From Betaproteobacteria bacterium (GTDB lineage Bacteria > Pseudomonadota > Gammaproteobacteria > Burkholderiales > Usitatibacteraceae): 64,000 nucleotides of DNA. Positions 27,249 to 35,989 of the stretch are shown here, piece after piece. Within the stretch, counting starts at the first letter, position 1. Each line of letters opens with the position of its first letter. A program made the position numbers and the translations under genes. The notes below the pieces were generated by a model. That model was not told the DNA's origin. It searched no databases and worked only from the letters and a program-made list of their open reading frames with translations. Location of the stretch: assembly GCA_016711875.1 (NCBI GenBank), contig JADJSD010000001.1:1302001-1366000 (forward strand), in the 5' to 3' direction.

Positions 27249-27580
27249 GCCCGGCGACGGCGTTCCACGTTCGGCGCGACCTTGTCCTTGCGGCGATCGG
27301 ACAGGCCCGCGCGGCGGATGAGGTCCTGCCAGAGGGCGTCGCCTTCGTCCGAGCGGAACTTCAGGTAGAGCGCGACTTCATCCGGATAGGCGCCGCGGCT
27401 GCCGAGCCGCGCGAGGTGATTGGTGCGCCCGCCGGACGCCTCGTCGGCCTCCCACGCCCGGCCGATGGCCTGCCACAGCACGCGCGCGTAGGCGTCGTCG
27501 GCGTCCTCGAAGCCGTACTGCCACCGCAGGAACGAGGCCTCGGCGGGGGACAGCTGGTCGATGCGGAAATGAATGCTCAT
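27245..27580 (-). CDS. Conserved hypothetical protein, 111 residues
   Basis: A small soluble protein rich in charged residues with a basic C-terminus ending R-R-R-R-A. It begins M-S-I-H-F-R-I-D-Q-L-S-P at the ATG at 27580; a much longer open frame upstream is shadow of the amidohydrolase gene. No recognised domain. It lies 32 bp downstream of the amidohydrolase gene and may share its transcript. Confidence 0.6.
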   Translation of the reverse strand: MSIHFRIDQLSPAEASFLRWQYGFEDADDAYARVLWQAIGRAWEADEASGGRTNHLARLGSRGAYPDEVALYLKFRSDEGDALWQDLIRRAGLSDRRKDKVAPNVERRRRA

Positions 27581-27612
27581 GGATTCTTCGTCGATGGGCC
27601 GTAGGGGTGCGC

Positions 27613-29082
27613 CTATCGGATCCCGACCATCCCCTTGATCGAATCGAGGAGTTTTGCGGGATCGTAGGCGTACCCGTCCTTGAACACAATCTCCACGTTC
27701 TCCGCCGCCGAGATATTTTTCGACGGATCGCCCTTCACCACGACGATGTCCGCGCGCTTTCCGGGCTCGATCGTGCCGAGATCCTTGTCGCGGCCCAGGA
27801 ACTTCGCGCCGTTGAGCGTGGCGATGCGAAAGACTTCCGCCGGAGTGAATCCGGCCTCGGCCAGGAGCTGCAGGCCGCGCTGGTCCGCGAAACCGGGGAG
27901 CGCGCCGCCGTTGCCCGTGGGGTCGGCGCCCGCCATGAGGTGGCCGCCCGCGCGCACGAAGGCGAGCTCGAAGGCGAATTCCTTGCGCAGGGCGGCCATC
28001 TGCCGCTCGGTGCTGCCGGCGATGGCGGCGACGAGGGCGCGGTGGTGCAGGTGGCTGCGAAGCGACTCGGGGGACATCAACGCCTGCTGGCGGGCCGACA
28101 GGAGCGGGCGCGTGGGGATGGACGATTCCATCACGGCGAGCGTCGAGGTGACGGCCACCTTCTTCGCGACGAGTTCGCGGATGAGCGACTTCACCGGCTC
28201 GCCCTCGATGTCCTGCTCGACCCACGAGGCCGTGGCCGCCCGGCCCGGGGGGCAGGTGTCGGGCTTGCGGTCGGGCACGAACTGCGTGTCGGTGTAGACG
28301 GGGCCGTGCTCGAGGTTGTCGATGCCGATGGCGATGGCGCGCTTCCAGTCCACCGCGCACAGGTGGCCGGTCACCTTGAGGCCGAGCTTGTGGGCCTCGT
28401 CGATGGCGGCGGCGAGCACGGGCTCGGTGATCTCCATGTACGCCTTGAAGGAGGTGACGCCTTCCTGCGCCCAGAAGCGGACGGTGCGGCGGGCGTGCTC
28501 GGGGTCCTTCATCACCGCCATCTGCGGGAAGAAGGTGCCGCGGCCCTCGAGGTAGGGCGCCGTCACGTCGACGCGCGGGCCGGGCATCTCGCCGGCGTCG
28601 ATCTTGTCGCGCAGGTTGAGGTCGAGATGGGGTTCGATGCTGCCCGTGGTGCGGATCGTGGTGACGCCCGAGGCGAGGTAGAGGCGCGGGGCGGTGAAGG
28701 CGACGGGCGTGACGAGGCCGCCGGGCGGGGGGATCTTGCCGGTGGCGTCGAAGTTGAGGGACGCGGTGTACATCAGGTGGTTGTGCATCCCGACCAGGCC
28801 GGGGTAGGCCGTGTGGCCGGCGAGGTCGAGGACCCTCGCGTCCTTCGGGACGGCGAGGGTGTCGTCGCCCATCGCCTCGATGCGCTCGCCGCGGATGAGG
28901 ATCGTGCGGCCTTCCTTCGCGGCGGCGCCGGTGCCGTCGATGACGCGGACGTTCCTCAGGGCCACGACGCGGTCCTCGAAACGCAGGAACTTGCGTACCT
29001 CGGGGCCGGGCGATTGGGCGGCCGCGTCGGGGGCGAGGGCCATTGCGACGAGGGCTCCCGCCCACGCCAGTGTCTTCTTCAA
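27613..29082 (-). CDS. Secreted metal-dependent amidohydrolase
   Basis: A 489-residue amidohydrolase-superfamily enzyme with a signal peptide (residues 1-22, D-A-A-A-Q). Metal-site motifs are G-M-H-N-H-L near residue 100, the V-T-G-H-L helix and N-L-E-H-G near 245-270, and a late M-A-G-A-D-P-T-G. It resembles imidazolonepropionase- or prolidase-like periplasmic amidohydrolases. Substrate not evident. Two small genes on the same strand flank it. Confidence 0.85.
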   Translation of the reverse strand: MKKTLAWAGALVAMALAPDAAAQSPGPEVRKFLRFEDRVVALRNVRVIDGTGAAAKEGRTILIRGERIEAMGDDTLAVPKDARVLDLAGHTAYPGLVGMHNHLMYTASLNFDATGKIPPPGGLVTPVAFTAPRLYLASGVTTIRTTGSIEPHLDLNLRDKIDAGEMPGPRVDVTAPYLEGRGTFFPQMAVMKDPEHARRTVRFWAQEGVTSFKAYMEITEPVLAAAIDEAHKLGLKVTGHLCAVDWKRAIAIGIDNLEHGPVYTDTQFVPDRKPDTCPPGRAATASWVEQDIEGEPVKSLIRELVAKKVAVTSTLAVMESSIPTRPLLSARQQALMSPESLRSHLHHRALVAAIAGSTERQMAALRKEFAFELAFVRAGGHLMAGADPTGNGGALPGFADQRGLQLLAEAGFTPAEVFRIATLNGAKFLGRDKDLGTIEPGKRADIVVVKGDPSKNISAAENVEIVFKDGYAYDPAKLLDSIKGMVGIR

Positions 29083-29106
29083 CGGTGTCTTCCTCCGGGT
29101 CGTCGG

Positions 29107-29478
29107 TCAGGCGATCTTGCAGGGAATCGGCGTGTCCTGGTGCAGCGAGTAGACCGCGCAGAGGCGATGATAGCCGTCGGCGATCACCACCTTGCCGTGG
29201 GCGCTGTCGCGCACGAGCAGCAGGGGCGAGATCGGCTTGCCGGCCTTGATCTTCGCGCGGTTCTTGTCGACCTGGAAGTTGCTGAGGCCGAGCAGCGGCA
29301 GGCCCGAGGCGCGGAAGATGTCCTTCGCCTTGAAGGTCGTCATGGGCGCCTTGCGCAGGCGCTTCACCAGCCGGTCGGTCTCCTTTTCGTCGACGACGAG
29401 CGCGAGGTAGGACGCGGCGGCGGGATAGTTGGCTTCCTCCGGCTCGTCGAGCCAGCGGATGCCGGGGATCCTGGGCAT
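29107..29478 (-). CDS. ParB-like domain hypothetical protein
   Basis: A 123-residue protein whose C-terminal half (K-P-I-S-P-L-L-L-V-R-D, then V-V-I-A-D-G-Y-H-R-L-C-A-V) has the ParB/sulfiredoxin-type fold signature G-x-H-R. No helix-turn-helix follows, so a chromosome partition role is unlikely. Such small ParB-like proteins are widespread and uncharacterised. It lies between the amidohydrolase and carbonic anhydrase genes on the same strand with short gaps. Confidence 0.65.
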   Translation of the reverse strand: MPRIPGIRWLDEPEEANYPAAASYLALVVDEKETDRLVKRLRKAPMTTFKAKDIFRASGLPLLGLSNFQVDKNRAKIKAGKPISPLLLVRDSAHGKVVIADGYHRLCAVYSLHQDTPIPCKIA

Positions 29479-29506
29479 GGGTCGCCTTTCGGGAGGTGGG
29501 TGGCGA

Positions 29507-30112
29507 TCAGTCGAGGAAGCTCACGCGTCCGGTGTCGATGTCGTAGAGGGCACCCACGAGGCGGATCCCGCTCGTCGAGGACTGCGCCTCGGGGGTGGAG
29601 AGAAGCACCTTCATGGTGTGGCGCACGTTCGCCTCCACGGCGGCTTGCAGGCGTTCTTCCTTCGGCAGGTTCGGGTCGATGGATTCGATGGCGGGCACGA
29701 TGTTCTCCAGGAGCAGCTCGATGCGGCTCTTGGCGCGGTGGCCGTCGAAACGCCAGTCGAGCGCGGCGCTGACGGCACCGCAGCCCTCGTGGCCCATCAC
29801 CACGAAGAGCGGCGTCTTCAGGTGCGCGCCGGCGTACTGCAGCGTGCCGTAGACCGAGGGACCGAGCACGTTGCCCGCCACCCGCACGACGAAAAGCTCG
29901 CCCAGGTGCGCGTCGAAGACCAGCTCCGGCGGCACGCGGCTGTCGCTGCAGCCCAGGATGGTCGCCCAGGGCTGCTGGCCGTCGGCGAGCTCCTCGACGA
30001 TGGCCGTCTGGACGGTCGGAAAATGGCTTTCGCCGCGCAGGAACCTCGCGTTGCCGTCCTTCAGGCGCTGGAGGGCTTCGTCGGGGCTGACGGGGTGGAC
30101 ATCGATGGCCAT
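29507..30112 (-). CDS. Beta-class carbonic anhydrase
   Basis: A 201-residue beta carbonic anhydrase interconverting CO2 and bicarbonate in the cytoplasm. Zinc ligands Cys55, His108 and Cys111 are in place (C-S-D-S-R-V-P and H-E-G-C), with the catalytic dyad Asp57-Arg59. The start is the ATG at 30112; an upstream in-frame start would run through a REP-like hairpin. The gene is divergent from the TRAP operon with a 262-bp gap. Confidence 0.93.
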   Translation of the reverse strand: MAIDVHPVSPDEALQRLKDGNARFLRGESHFPTVQTAIVEELADGQQPWATILGCSDSRVPPELVFDAHLGELFVVRVAGNVLGPSVYGTLQYAGAHLKTPLFVVMGHEGCGAVSAALDWRFDGHRAKSRIELLLENIVPAIESIDPNLPKEERLQAAVEANVRHTMKVLLSTPEAQSSTSGIRLVGALYDIDTGRVSFLD

Positions 30113-30128
30113 AAAAGACTCCGGAATC

Positions 30129-30189
30129 GGGGACAGGTGTATTGGGGGACAGGTGAAATTTACACCCGTCCCCAAATTCACCTGTCCCC
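30129..30189. repeat. REP-like hairpin cluster (GGGGACAGGTG units)
   Basis: Four copies of a GGGGACRGGTG unit occur in 61 bases, two forward (30129-30140, 30145-30161) and two reversed (30162-30173, 30174-30189). The middle pair folds into a ~16-bp stem. The remaining divergent gap to 30374 shows nothing else clear. Such units are common as REP-like intergenic palindromes in betaproteobacteria. Confidence 0.75.
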
Positions 30190-30374
30190 ATCAAGGAGTG
30201 CGCGGCCTGTTCTGGTGCGCGGAACGCACCATCGACGTGCGACGGCATCGGTTACAGTCCGGTGACGGCCCTGATTCGCCATGGCCCGCCGTTTGCTTTT
30301 GAAGGGAATCCCCGTGCGGCCGAGCTAGCGTCCGCATCCAAGCTCGCACACCCCCCTTTGAGGAGACATCCCCC

Positions 30375-31469
30375 ATGACCACCAATCGCCGCAAGTTCAT
30401 CACCGGCGCCGCCGCCGCATCCACCGCCGCGGGCGCCCTCGGCTTCCCGATGATCGCCAAGGCCCAATCGCCCATCACCTGGAAGATGACGAGCGCCTAC
30501 CCCAAGGGCGCCCCCTTCTACATGGACGGCCCCGGCAGCGCGACGGACCTCGCCAAACGCATCGAGGCCATGAGCAACGGCCGCCTCAAGATCCAGGTCT
30601 ACGGCGCGGGCGAGCTGATCCCCGCCCTCGAGGGTTTCGACGCCGTTCGCGCGGGCACCGTCGAGATGAACCACGCCAACAGCTACTTCTGGACCGGCAA
30701 GACGTTCGCCGCGCAGTACTTCACCGCGGTGCCCTTCGGCCTGAACTTCCAGGGCATCAACGGCTGGTTCTACGACGGCGGCGGCATCGCCCTCTGGAAC
30801 GAGGTCTACGCGCCCTTCGGCATGGTCGCGATGCCCTGCGGCAACACGGGCGTGCAGATGACCGGCTGGTTCAAGAAGGAGATCAAGTCGGTCGCGGACT
30901 TCAAGGGCCTCAAGATGCGCATCCCCGGCCTCGCGGGCAAGGTGTACGCCACCCTCGGCGTCGACGTGAAGCTGCTGCCGGGCGGCGAGATCTTCCCGGC
31001 GCTCGAGCGCGGCGTGATCGACGCGGCGGAATTCGTCGGCCCCTACCAGGACCGTCGCCTGGGCCTGCAGAAAGCGGCCAAGTTCTACCACACGACCGGT
31101 TGGCACGAGCCGGCGACCGTCTCCGAGCTCCTCATCAACAAGGCCGCGTGGGACAAGCTGCCGAAGGACCTGCAGGCCATCGTCGAGAACGCCGCCGCCG
31201 CCTGCAACGTGGTGAGCGAAGGCTGGTGCCAGAAGACGAACGCGGAGGCGATGGAAGACCTGGTGAAGAACCAGGGCGTCACCGCGAAGCCGCTGCCCGA
31301 CGACGTGGTGAAGGCGCTGCGCGAGGCCACGAACAAGGTGCTCGCCGAGGCCATCGCCAAGGACCCGGTCACCAAGAAGGTCCACGACTCCTACATGGCG
31401 TACAAGGCCAAGTTCGACGCCTGGAGCAAGTACAGCGAGACGCCGTACCACAACAAGATCCAGGCGTAG
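30375..31469 (+). CDS. dctP: TRAP transporter solute receptor (DctP family)
   Basis: A 364-residue periplasmic receptor with a twin-arginine signal (N-R-R-K-F at residues 4-8, cleavage near residue 31). The DctP fold has the substrate-binding Arg in the K-M-R-I-P-G-L region and F-P-A-L-E-R-G-V-I-D-A-A-E. It resembles the subgroup that binds alpha-keto acids or branched carboxylates, often as dimers. The small and large permease genes follow after 3 bp. Ligand not assigned. Confidence 0.9.
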   Translation: MTTNRRKFITGAAAASTAAGALGFPMIAKAQSPITWKMTSAYPKGAPFYMDGPGSATDLAKRIEAMSNGRLKIQVYGAGELIPALEGFDAVRAGTVEMNHANSYFWTGKTFAAQYFTAVPFGLNFQGINGWFYDGGGIALWNEVYAPFGMVAMPCGNTGVQMTGWFKKEIKSVADFKGLKMRIPGLAGKVYATLGVDVKLLPGGEIFPALERGVIDAAEFVGPYQDRRLGLQKAAKFYHTTGWHEPATVSELLINKAAWDKLPKDLQAIVENAAAACNVVSEGWCQKTNAEAMEDLVKNQGVTAKPLPDDVVKALREATNKVLAEAIAKDPVTKKVHDSYMAYKAKFDAWSKYSETPYHNKIQA

Positions 31470-31472
31470 GGC

Positions 31473-31973
31473 ATGAAGGAAGGCATCGAACGCGTGGTCG
31501 ACCTGGTCGGCCGCGCGGCAAGCTGGCTCGCCCTCGTGATCGTGGTGCTGATGGCGGTGAACGTGGTGCTGCGCTACCTCTTCAGCATCGGTTCGGTCTG
31601 GGCGCAGGAGCTGGAATGGCACCTGCTCGCCCCGCTCATCATGTTCGGCATCCCGTACGCGCTGCTGAAAGGCGACCACGTCCGCGTGGACGTCTTCTTC
31701 GAGAAGTTCAAGCCGATGAACCAGCAATACGTGGAGGTGGTGTCGCAGGTGCTGGGCATCGCCATCGCGCTGCTGTTCCTGTGGCTCTCCTTCGCCTACG
31801 TGCAGCAGTCGTACTCGATCGGCGAAACCTCGTCGGACCCGGGCGGGCTGCCGTACCGCTGGTTCCTCAAGGCGATGCTGCCGATGGGCTTCGCGCTCCT
31901 CGCGCTGCAGTCCTTCGCCACGCTCCTGGGCGTCTTCGTGAAGATCCGCCAGATCCGGGGAGCGGCGTCGTGA
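31473..31973 (+). CDS. dctQ: TRAP transporter small permease (DctQ family)
   Basis: A 166-residue four-TM protein (about residues 15-35, 48-65, 86-110 and 130-155) matching the DctQ subunit, with M-A-V-N-V-V-L-R-Y-L-F and W-A-Q-E-L-E-W-H-L. Starts 3 bp after dctP, and its stop overlaps the GTG start of dctM. It forms the membrane complex with the large permease for Na+-driven uptake. Confidence 0.9.
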   Translation: MKEGIERVVDLVGRAASWLALVIVVLMAVNVVLRYLFSIGSVWAQELEWHLLAPLIMFGIPYALLKGDHVRVDVFFEKFKPMNQQYVEVVSQVLGIAIALLFLWLSFAYVQQSYSIGETSSDPGGLPYRWFLKAMLPMGFALLALQSFATLLGVFVKIRQIRGAAS

Positions 31974-33295
31974 GCGGCACCGAGATCCTCGCGATCCTGA
32001 TGCTGCTGGCGTTCTTCGTGCTGCTGCTGGCGGGCGTGCCCGTCGCCATCACGCTCGGCACGGTGGGCTTCGTCTTCGGCGTCATGGGCTTCGGCACCGG
32101 ACTCTTCAACCTGCTGCCCTCGCGCGTGTACGGCGTGGTCGCGAACTACCAGTGGCTCGCGATACCGCTCTTCGTGTTCATGGGGGTGATGCTCGAGAAA
32201 TCACGATTGGCGGACGACCTGCTGGACGTCGTCGGCCACCTCGCGGGCGGGCTGCGCGGCGGCATGGCGCTCGGGATCATCGGCGTGGGCGTGCTCATGG
32301 GCGCCACCACCGGGATCGTGGGCGCCACGGTCATCACGCTCGGGCTCATCACGCTGCCCACGCTCCTCAAGCGCGGCTACGACCCGGGGCTCGCTTGCGG
32401 GGCCATCTGCGCGTCGGGGACGCTGGGGCAGATCATTCCGCCCTCGCTGATCCTCATCCTGCTCGCGGACATCCTGCAGCTTTCCGTGGGGACGCTCTTC
32501 GCGGCGGCGGTGGTGCCGGGCATGCTGCTCGCGGCCATCTACTGCACCTACATCGTCATCCTGGGCATGGTGAAGCCGGAACTGGTGCCGCCCATCCCGC
32601 AGGAGGAACGCGATGCGCTCGCGCGGCGCGACCTGTGGATCCGCTTCATGAAGGTGGTGGTGCCACCGGTCCTGCTGGTGTTCGCGGTGCTCGGCTCGAT
32701 CATCGCGGGTGTCGCGGCCCCGACCGAGGCGGCCTCGATGGGGGCGCTGGGGTCGATCCTCGTCACGGCGTTCGCGGGGCGGATGTCCTTCAAGGTGCTG
32801 CGGGAGGTGGTGCAGTCGGTGACGAAGATCACGGCCATGATGATGTTCATCCTGATCTGCGCGCAGGTGTTCTCGCTCGCGTTCCGGGGCCTGCACGGCG
32901 AGGATCTCATCGGGAAGATGTTCGAGTGGCTGCCGGGAGGCGTGGCGGCGGACATCTGGTTCCTGATGTTCATCATCTTCATCCTGGGGTTCTTCCTGGA
33001 GTGGATCGAGATCAGCTACATCGCGGTGCCGCTGTTCCTGCCGGTGTTCGTGAGCCAGAACGTGGACCTGGTGTGGCTCGCGACGCTCATCTGCGTGAAC
33101 CTGCAGACGAGCTTCCTCACGCCGCCGTTCGGATGGGCGCTCTTCTTCCTGAAGGGGGTGGCGCCGCCGGAGATCACCACGCGGCAGATCTACGTCGGGG
33201 TGATCCCGTTCATCGGGATGCAGGTCCTCGCGCTGGCGTTGGTCTTCTTCTTCCCGCAGCTCGCGCTCTGGGCACCGAAGGCCATCGGCTGGTAA
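31970..33295 (+). CDS. dctM: TRAP transporter large permease (DctM family)
   Basis: A 441-residue protein with about twelve hydrophobic segments, the family pattern G-V-P-V-A-I-T-L-G near residue 20 and P-P-S-L-I-L near 160. Starts at the GTG at 31970 overlapping the dctQ stop (GTGA); the long upstream open frame is shadow of dctP. It completes the dctPQM unit. Downstream are REP-like hairpins that may end the transcript. Confidence 0.9.
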   Translation: MSGTEILAILMLLAFFVLLLAGVPVAITLGTVGFVFGVMGFGTGLFNLLPSRVYGVVANYQWLAIPLFVFMGVMLEKSRLADDLLDVVGHLAGGLRGGMALGIIGVGVLMGATTGIVGATVITLGLITLPTLLKRGYDPGLACGAICASGTLGQIIPPSLILILLADILQLSVGTLFAAAVVPGMLLAAIYCTYIVILGMVKPELVPPIPQEERDALARRDLWIRFMKVVVPPVLLVFAVLGSIIAGVAAPTEAASMGALGSILVTAFAGRMSFKVLREVVQSVTKITAMMMFILICAQVFSLAFRGLHGEDLIGKMFEWLPGGVAADIWFLMFIIFILGFFLEWIEISYIAVPLFLPVFVSQNVDLVWLATLICVNLQTSFLTPPFGWALFFLKGVAPPEITTRQIYVGVIPFIGMQVLALALVFFFPQLALWAPKAIGW

Positions 33296-33310
33296 GCAAC
33301 CACTTCTGTA

Positions 33311-33412
33311 GGGGACGCACACCTTTAGAAGCGGTGAAGGGGACGCACACCTTCAAGTGGGATGAAGGTGTGCGTCCCCTTCAGGCAGGGTGAAGGTGTG
33401 CGTCCCCTTCAA
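33311..33412. repeat. REP-like hairpin cluster (GGGGACGCACACCTT units)
   Basis: Four copies of the 15-base unit: two forward (from 33311 and 33339), two reversed (in 33363-33383 and 33391-33412). The middle pair forms a perfect 20-bp stem (33336-33355 with 33363-33382) around a 7-base loop. It sits between the convergent dctM and gamma-glutamyltransferase genes and could act as a bidirectional transcription barrier. No T-run follows, so it is not a classic terminator. Confidence 0.8.
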
Positions 33413-33418
33413 TAGCCT

Positions 33419-35002
33419 TCAATAGCCGGCGACGGTACCGTCGGAGCGAGGGTCGGCCGCGCCGGAAATGACGCCGGCGCCATCGCGCACCAGCGCGCCC
33501 GCATGGCCGACGAAGTCGGAGAAGGCTTCGATCACCTCCACGTCGTGCCCCGCAGCCTTCAGGCGATCGATCACGGCCGCATCCAGCCGCGATTCCACCT
33601 TCAGGCTCACGCTCATCGTTCCCCACGTGCGCCCGAGGAGCCAGCGCGGCTTGGTCACCGCTTGCTGCAGGTCGTCGCCGAACATCGCGAACCGGCTGAA
33701 CACCGCCGCCTGGCTCTGCGGCTGCCCGTCCCCGCCCATGTTCCCGTAGACCATCGTCCGCCCGTCGGAGAGCCGCGCCAGCGCCGGGTTCAGCGTATGG
33801 AAGGGCTTGCGACCCGGTGCGAGCGCCAGGTGAGCGGCCGGATCCAGCAGGAAGGAACTGCCGCGGTTCTGCCAGCCCACGCCCGTCCCCGAAAGCACCA
33901 CGCCCGACCCGAACTCCCAGTACACGCTCTGGATGTAGCTCACCATCCGCCCCTCGGAATCCGCCGCGCCCATCCACACCGTGTCACCCTTGATCGGCGG
34001 CTCCGGCCACGGACGCGCGCGGGCCGGATCGATCGCCGCCGCTCGTTCCGCGAGCGCCGCATCCGTGAGGAACGACCCCGGGTCCGCCTTCATCACCGCG
34101 GGATCGCAGATGTGACGGTTTCGCACGATGAACGCCTGCTTCGTCGCTTCCACCAACCCGTGCACGTGCTCGAAGCTATCGACCTTCGCCCCCGCGCGGA
34201 TGCGGTCGAAGATCGCCAGGATCATCAGCGAGGCGAGCCCCTGCGTCGGCGGCGTCATGTTGAAGAGCTCGCCCGCGCCCACCTTCACCGACAGCGGCTT
34301 CACCACCTGCGCGCGATGGGCGCGAAGATCCTCGAGACGCACGGGGCTCCCCAGCGCGGCCAGCTCCGAAGCATTCGCCGCCCCGATCTCGCCGCGATAG
34401 AAGTCGTCGAGGCCCACCGACGCCAGCCGCTCCAGCGTCGAAGCCAGCGCGGAAAAGCGCTGCAGCGACCCGGCCGCATGGGGCTTGCCGTCCGTGAGGT
34501 ACGTCTTCGCGAACCCGGGCTGCCCCTCCAGCTCCTGCTGGAACTTGCCCGTGTACGACACCTGGTTCGCCGTGACGGGCGTGCCGTTGCGTGCATACCA
34601 CGCGGCATCGGCGAGCAGCCGCGAAACCGGCAGCCGCCCCTTCACCGCCTCCAGCGCGGCCATCCATCCCGAAACAGCCCCAGCCACGGTGTTGGCCGCC
34701 AGCGGCCCGCGCGAAGGAATCGCCTCGCACCCGCGGTCCTTGTAGAAGGCCATCGTCGCCTCGCTGCCCGATCGCCCGCACGCATCGATGGCGTACACGC
34801 CCTTCGCCGGGTCGCTCACGAGCCAGAAGCCGTCGCCCCCGATCGTGTTCATGTGCGGATAGACCACGGCGATGGTCGAGGCCATGGCCACCATCGCCTC
34901 CACGGCGTTGCCGCCATCGCGAAGGACGGCGAGGCCGGCCTGCGAGGCGGCGTGGTGGGGCGCGGTGACCATGCCGCGGGGGGAGTGCAGGGACTTGAGC
35001 AT
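33419..35002 (-). CDS. Gamma-glutamyltransferase family protein
   Basis: A 527-residue Ntn-hydrolase of the GGT family. The autoprocessing/catalytic Thr lies in K-G-D-T-V-W (about residue 345), with the glycine-rich M-G-G-D-G-Q-P-Q-S region near 425. No signal peptide is visible, and the family includes cytoplasmic members such as oxamate amidohydrolase and glutaryl-7-ACA acylase types. Substrate cannot be decided. The gene end runs into a small duplication of CTTCAATAGC next to the REP cluster. Confidence 0.85.
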   Translation of the reverse strand: MLKSLHSPRGMVTAPHHAASQAGLAVLRDGGNAVEAMVAMASTIAVVYPHMNTIGGDGFWLVSDPAKGVYAIDACGRSGSEATMAFYKDRGCEAIPSRGPLAANTVAGAVSGWMAALEAVKGRLPVSRLLADAAWYARNGTPVTANQVSYTGKFQQELEGQPGFAKTYLTDGKPHAAGSLQRFSALASTLERLASVGLDDFYRGEIGAANASELAALGSPVRLEDLRAHRAQVVKPLSVKVGAGELFNMTPPTQGLASLMILAIFDRIRAGAKVDSFEHVHGLVEATKQAFIVRNRHICDPAVMKADPGSFLTDAALAERAAAIDPARARPWPEPPIKGDTVWMGAADSEGRMVSYIQSVYWEFGSGVVLSGTGVGWQNRGSSFLLDPAAHLALAPGRKPFHTLNPALARLSDGRTMVYGNMGGDGQPQSQAAVFSRFAMFGDDLQQAVTKPRWLLGRTWGTMSVSLKVESRLDAAVIDRLKAAGHDVEVIEAFSDFVGHAGALVRDGAGVISGAADPRSDGTVAGY

Positions 35003-35204
35003 GACGGGTGATTCCGGTGGGTTGATCGAAGGGGCGCTCTCGGAAGCCTAGCAAGAGAAACCCCCGGGCGCAGATGATGCCCGTCAGCCCGATCCGATTG
35101 GCGGCCATGACCGCCTCCCGCCGCGCCATTACAGTGGCAATTTGATTCCGGGCGGGCGCGGTCGCACCATCGGTAGACCATCGTGGTTGCCGGGAGGGGG
35201 CGCC

Positions 35205-35453
35205 ATGACAGACGAGGATTCCCACGACGATCCCATCGTCGTCTACCGCGCGTCCGCCATCCTGTTGGCGGTGTTCGCGCTGGCCTTGCTCGTCATGCCG
35301 TTCGACTGGATCCTGGGCGGCGTGAAGAGCCCCGGGCTGGTCCTGGCGGTCGCCCGTGACGTCGGTGAGCTCGGTTCGCGCCTGATCTTCGCATTGCCTT
35401 GCGGGTTGCTGGCGGCGTGGGCCGCGCGCAAGGGGTGGGGCAGGGACGGCTGA
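35205..35453 (+). CDS. Small membrane protein, two TM segments
   Basis: An 82-residue protein with an acidic N-terminus (M-T-D-E-D-S-H-D-D) and two hydrophobic segments at about residues 18-36 and 55-73. Start at the ATG at 35205, preceded by GGGAGGGGG. No recognised family. It is isolated between the gamma-glutamyltransferase and rhodanese genes. Confidence 0.55.
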   Translation: MTDEDSHDDPIVVYRASAILLAVFALALLVMPFDWILGGVKSPGLVLAVARDVGELGSRLIFALPCGLLAAWAARKGWGRDG

Positions 35454-35484
35454 CCGGAAGATCGCAGGGCCTCGCGACCGGGGC

Positions 35485-35514
35485 TTGAGCGCGATATACC
35501 CTAGGGAGTATACT
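35485..35514 (+). promoter_or_regulatory. Promoter with TATAC-N8-GTATA operator before rhodanese
   Basis: A -35-like TTGAGC (35485-35490) and -10-like TATACT (35509-35514) are 18 bp apart. A perfect inverted repeat TATAC-N8-GTATA (35495-35512) overlaps the spacer and -10, the usual place for a repressor site. The regulator is not in the window. Sulfur- or metal-responsive ArsR or CsoR types are candidates only by the rhodanese context. Confidence 0.5.
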
Positions 35515-35543
35515 GGCCGGACCCTTTCGACGCAGGCCCCGCC

Positions 35544-35954
35544 ATGACCTCCCGTATCGCCCCGTTCGCCACCGCCGTCCTGTTCGGCCTCGCCCTGGCT
35601 GCCCGCCTTGCCGTCGCCGCGCCCGCCGATGCTCCCGTGAGCCTCGAGGAAGCCCGCGCGAAGAGCGAAGCCGGGCAAGTGGTCCTCATCGACGTGCGCG
35701 AGCCCCGCGAGCACGCCACGGGCGTCGCGGCCGGCGCGAAGCTGCTGCCCCTGAGCCAGGTGAACCAGCGCGTCGCGGAGATCCCCACGGACCCGACCAA
35801 GCCCGTCTACATCATCTGCAACACCCAGAACCGCTCGAGCGCGCTCCTCAAGTCGCTTCGCAACGCCGGCGGCTACGACCACGTGCAGTTCGTGAGCGGC
35901 GGCATGAGCGAATGGGCGAAGCGCGGCTGGCCGATGGTGAAGCCGGGGATCTGA
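35544..35954 (+). CDS. Periplasmic single-domain rhodanese
   Basis: A 136-residue protein with a signal peptide (residues 1-27, ending V-A-A-P) and one rhodanese domain. The active-site loop reads I-I-C-N-T-Q-N-R-S, with the Cys at about 95 in the C-x-x-x-x-x-R loop; V-L-I-D-V-R-E-P is the typical early strand. Sulfurtransferase in the periplasm, acceptor unknown. Preceded by a promoter with a palindromic operator. The DUF1579-PLD fusion gene follows after 35 bp. Confidence 0.85.
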   Translation: MTSRIAPFATAVLFGLALAARLAVAAPADAPVSLEEARAKSEAGQVVLIDVREPREHATGVAAGAKLLPLSQVNQRVAEIPTDPTKPVYIICNTQNRSSALLKSLRNAGGYDHVQFVSGGMSEWAKRGWPMVKPGI

Positions 35955-35989
35955 TCCCCGCGCGGCATAATGGAGCGCAGGAGGTTGCC

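Noticed and set aside
33311..33412. Possible CRISPR-like repeat array
   Set aside because: Units alternate in orientation and form hairpins, with no regular unique spacers and no cas genes.
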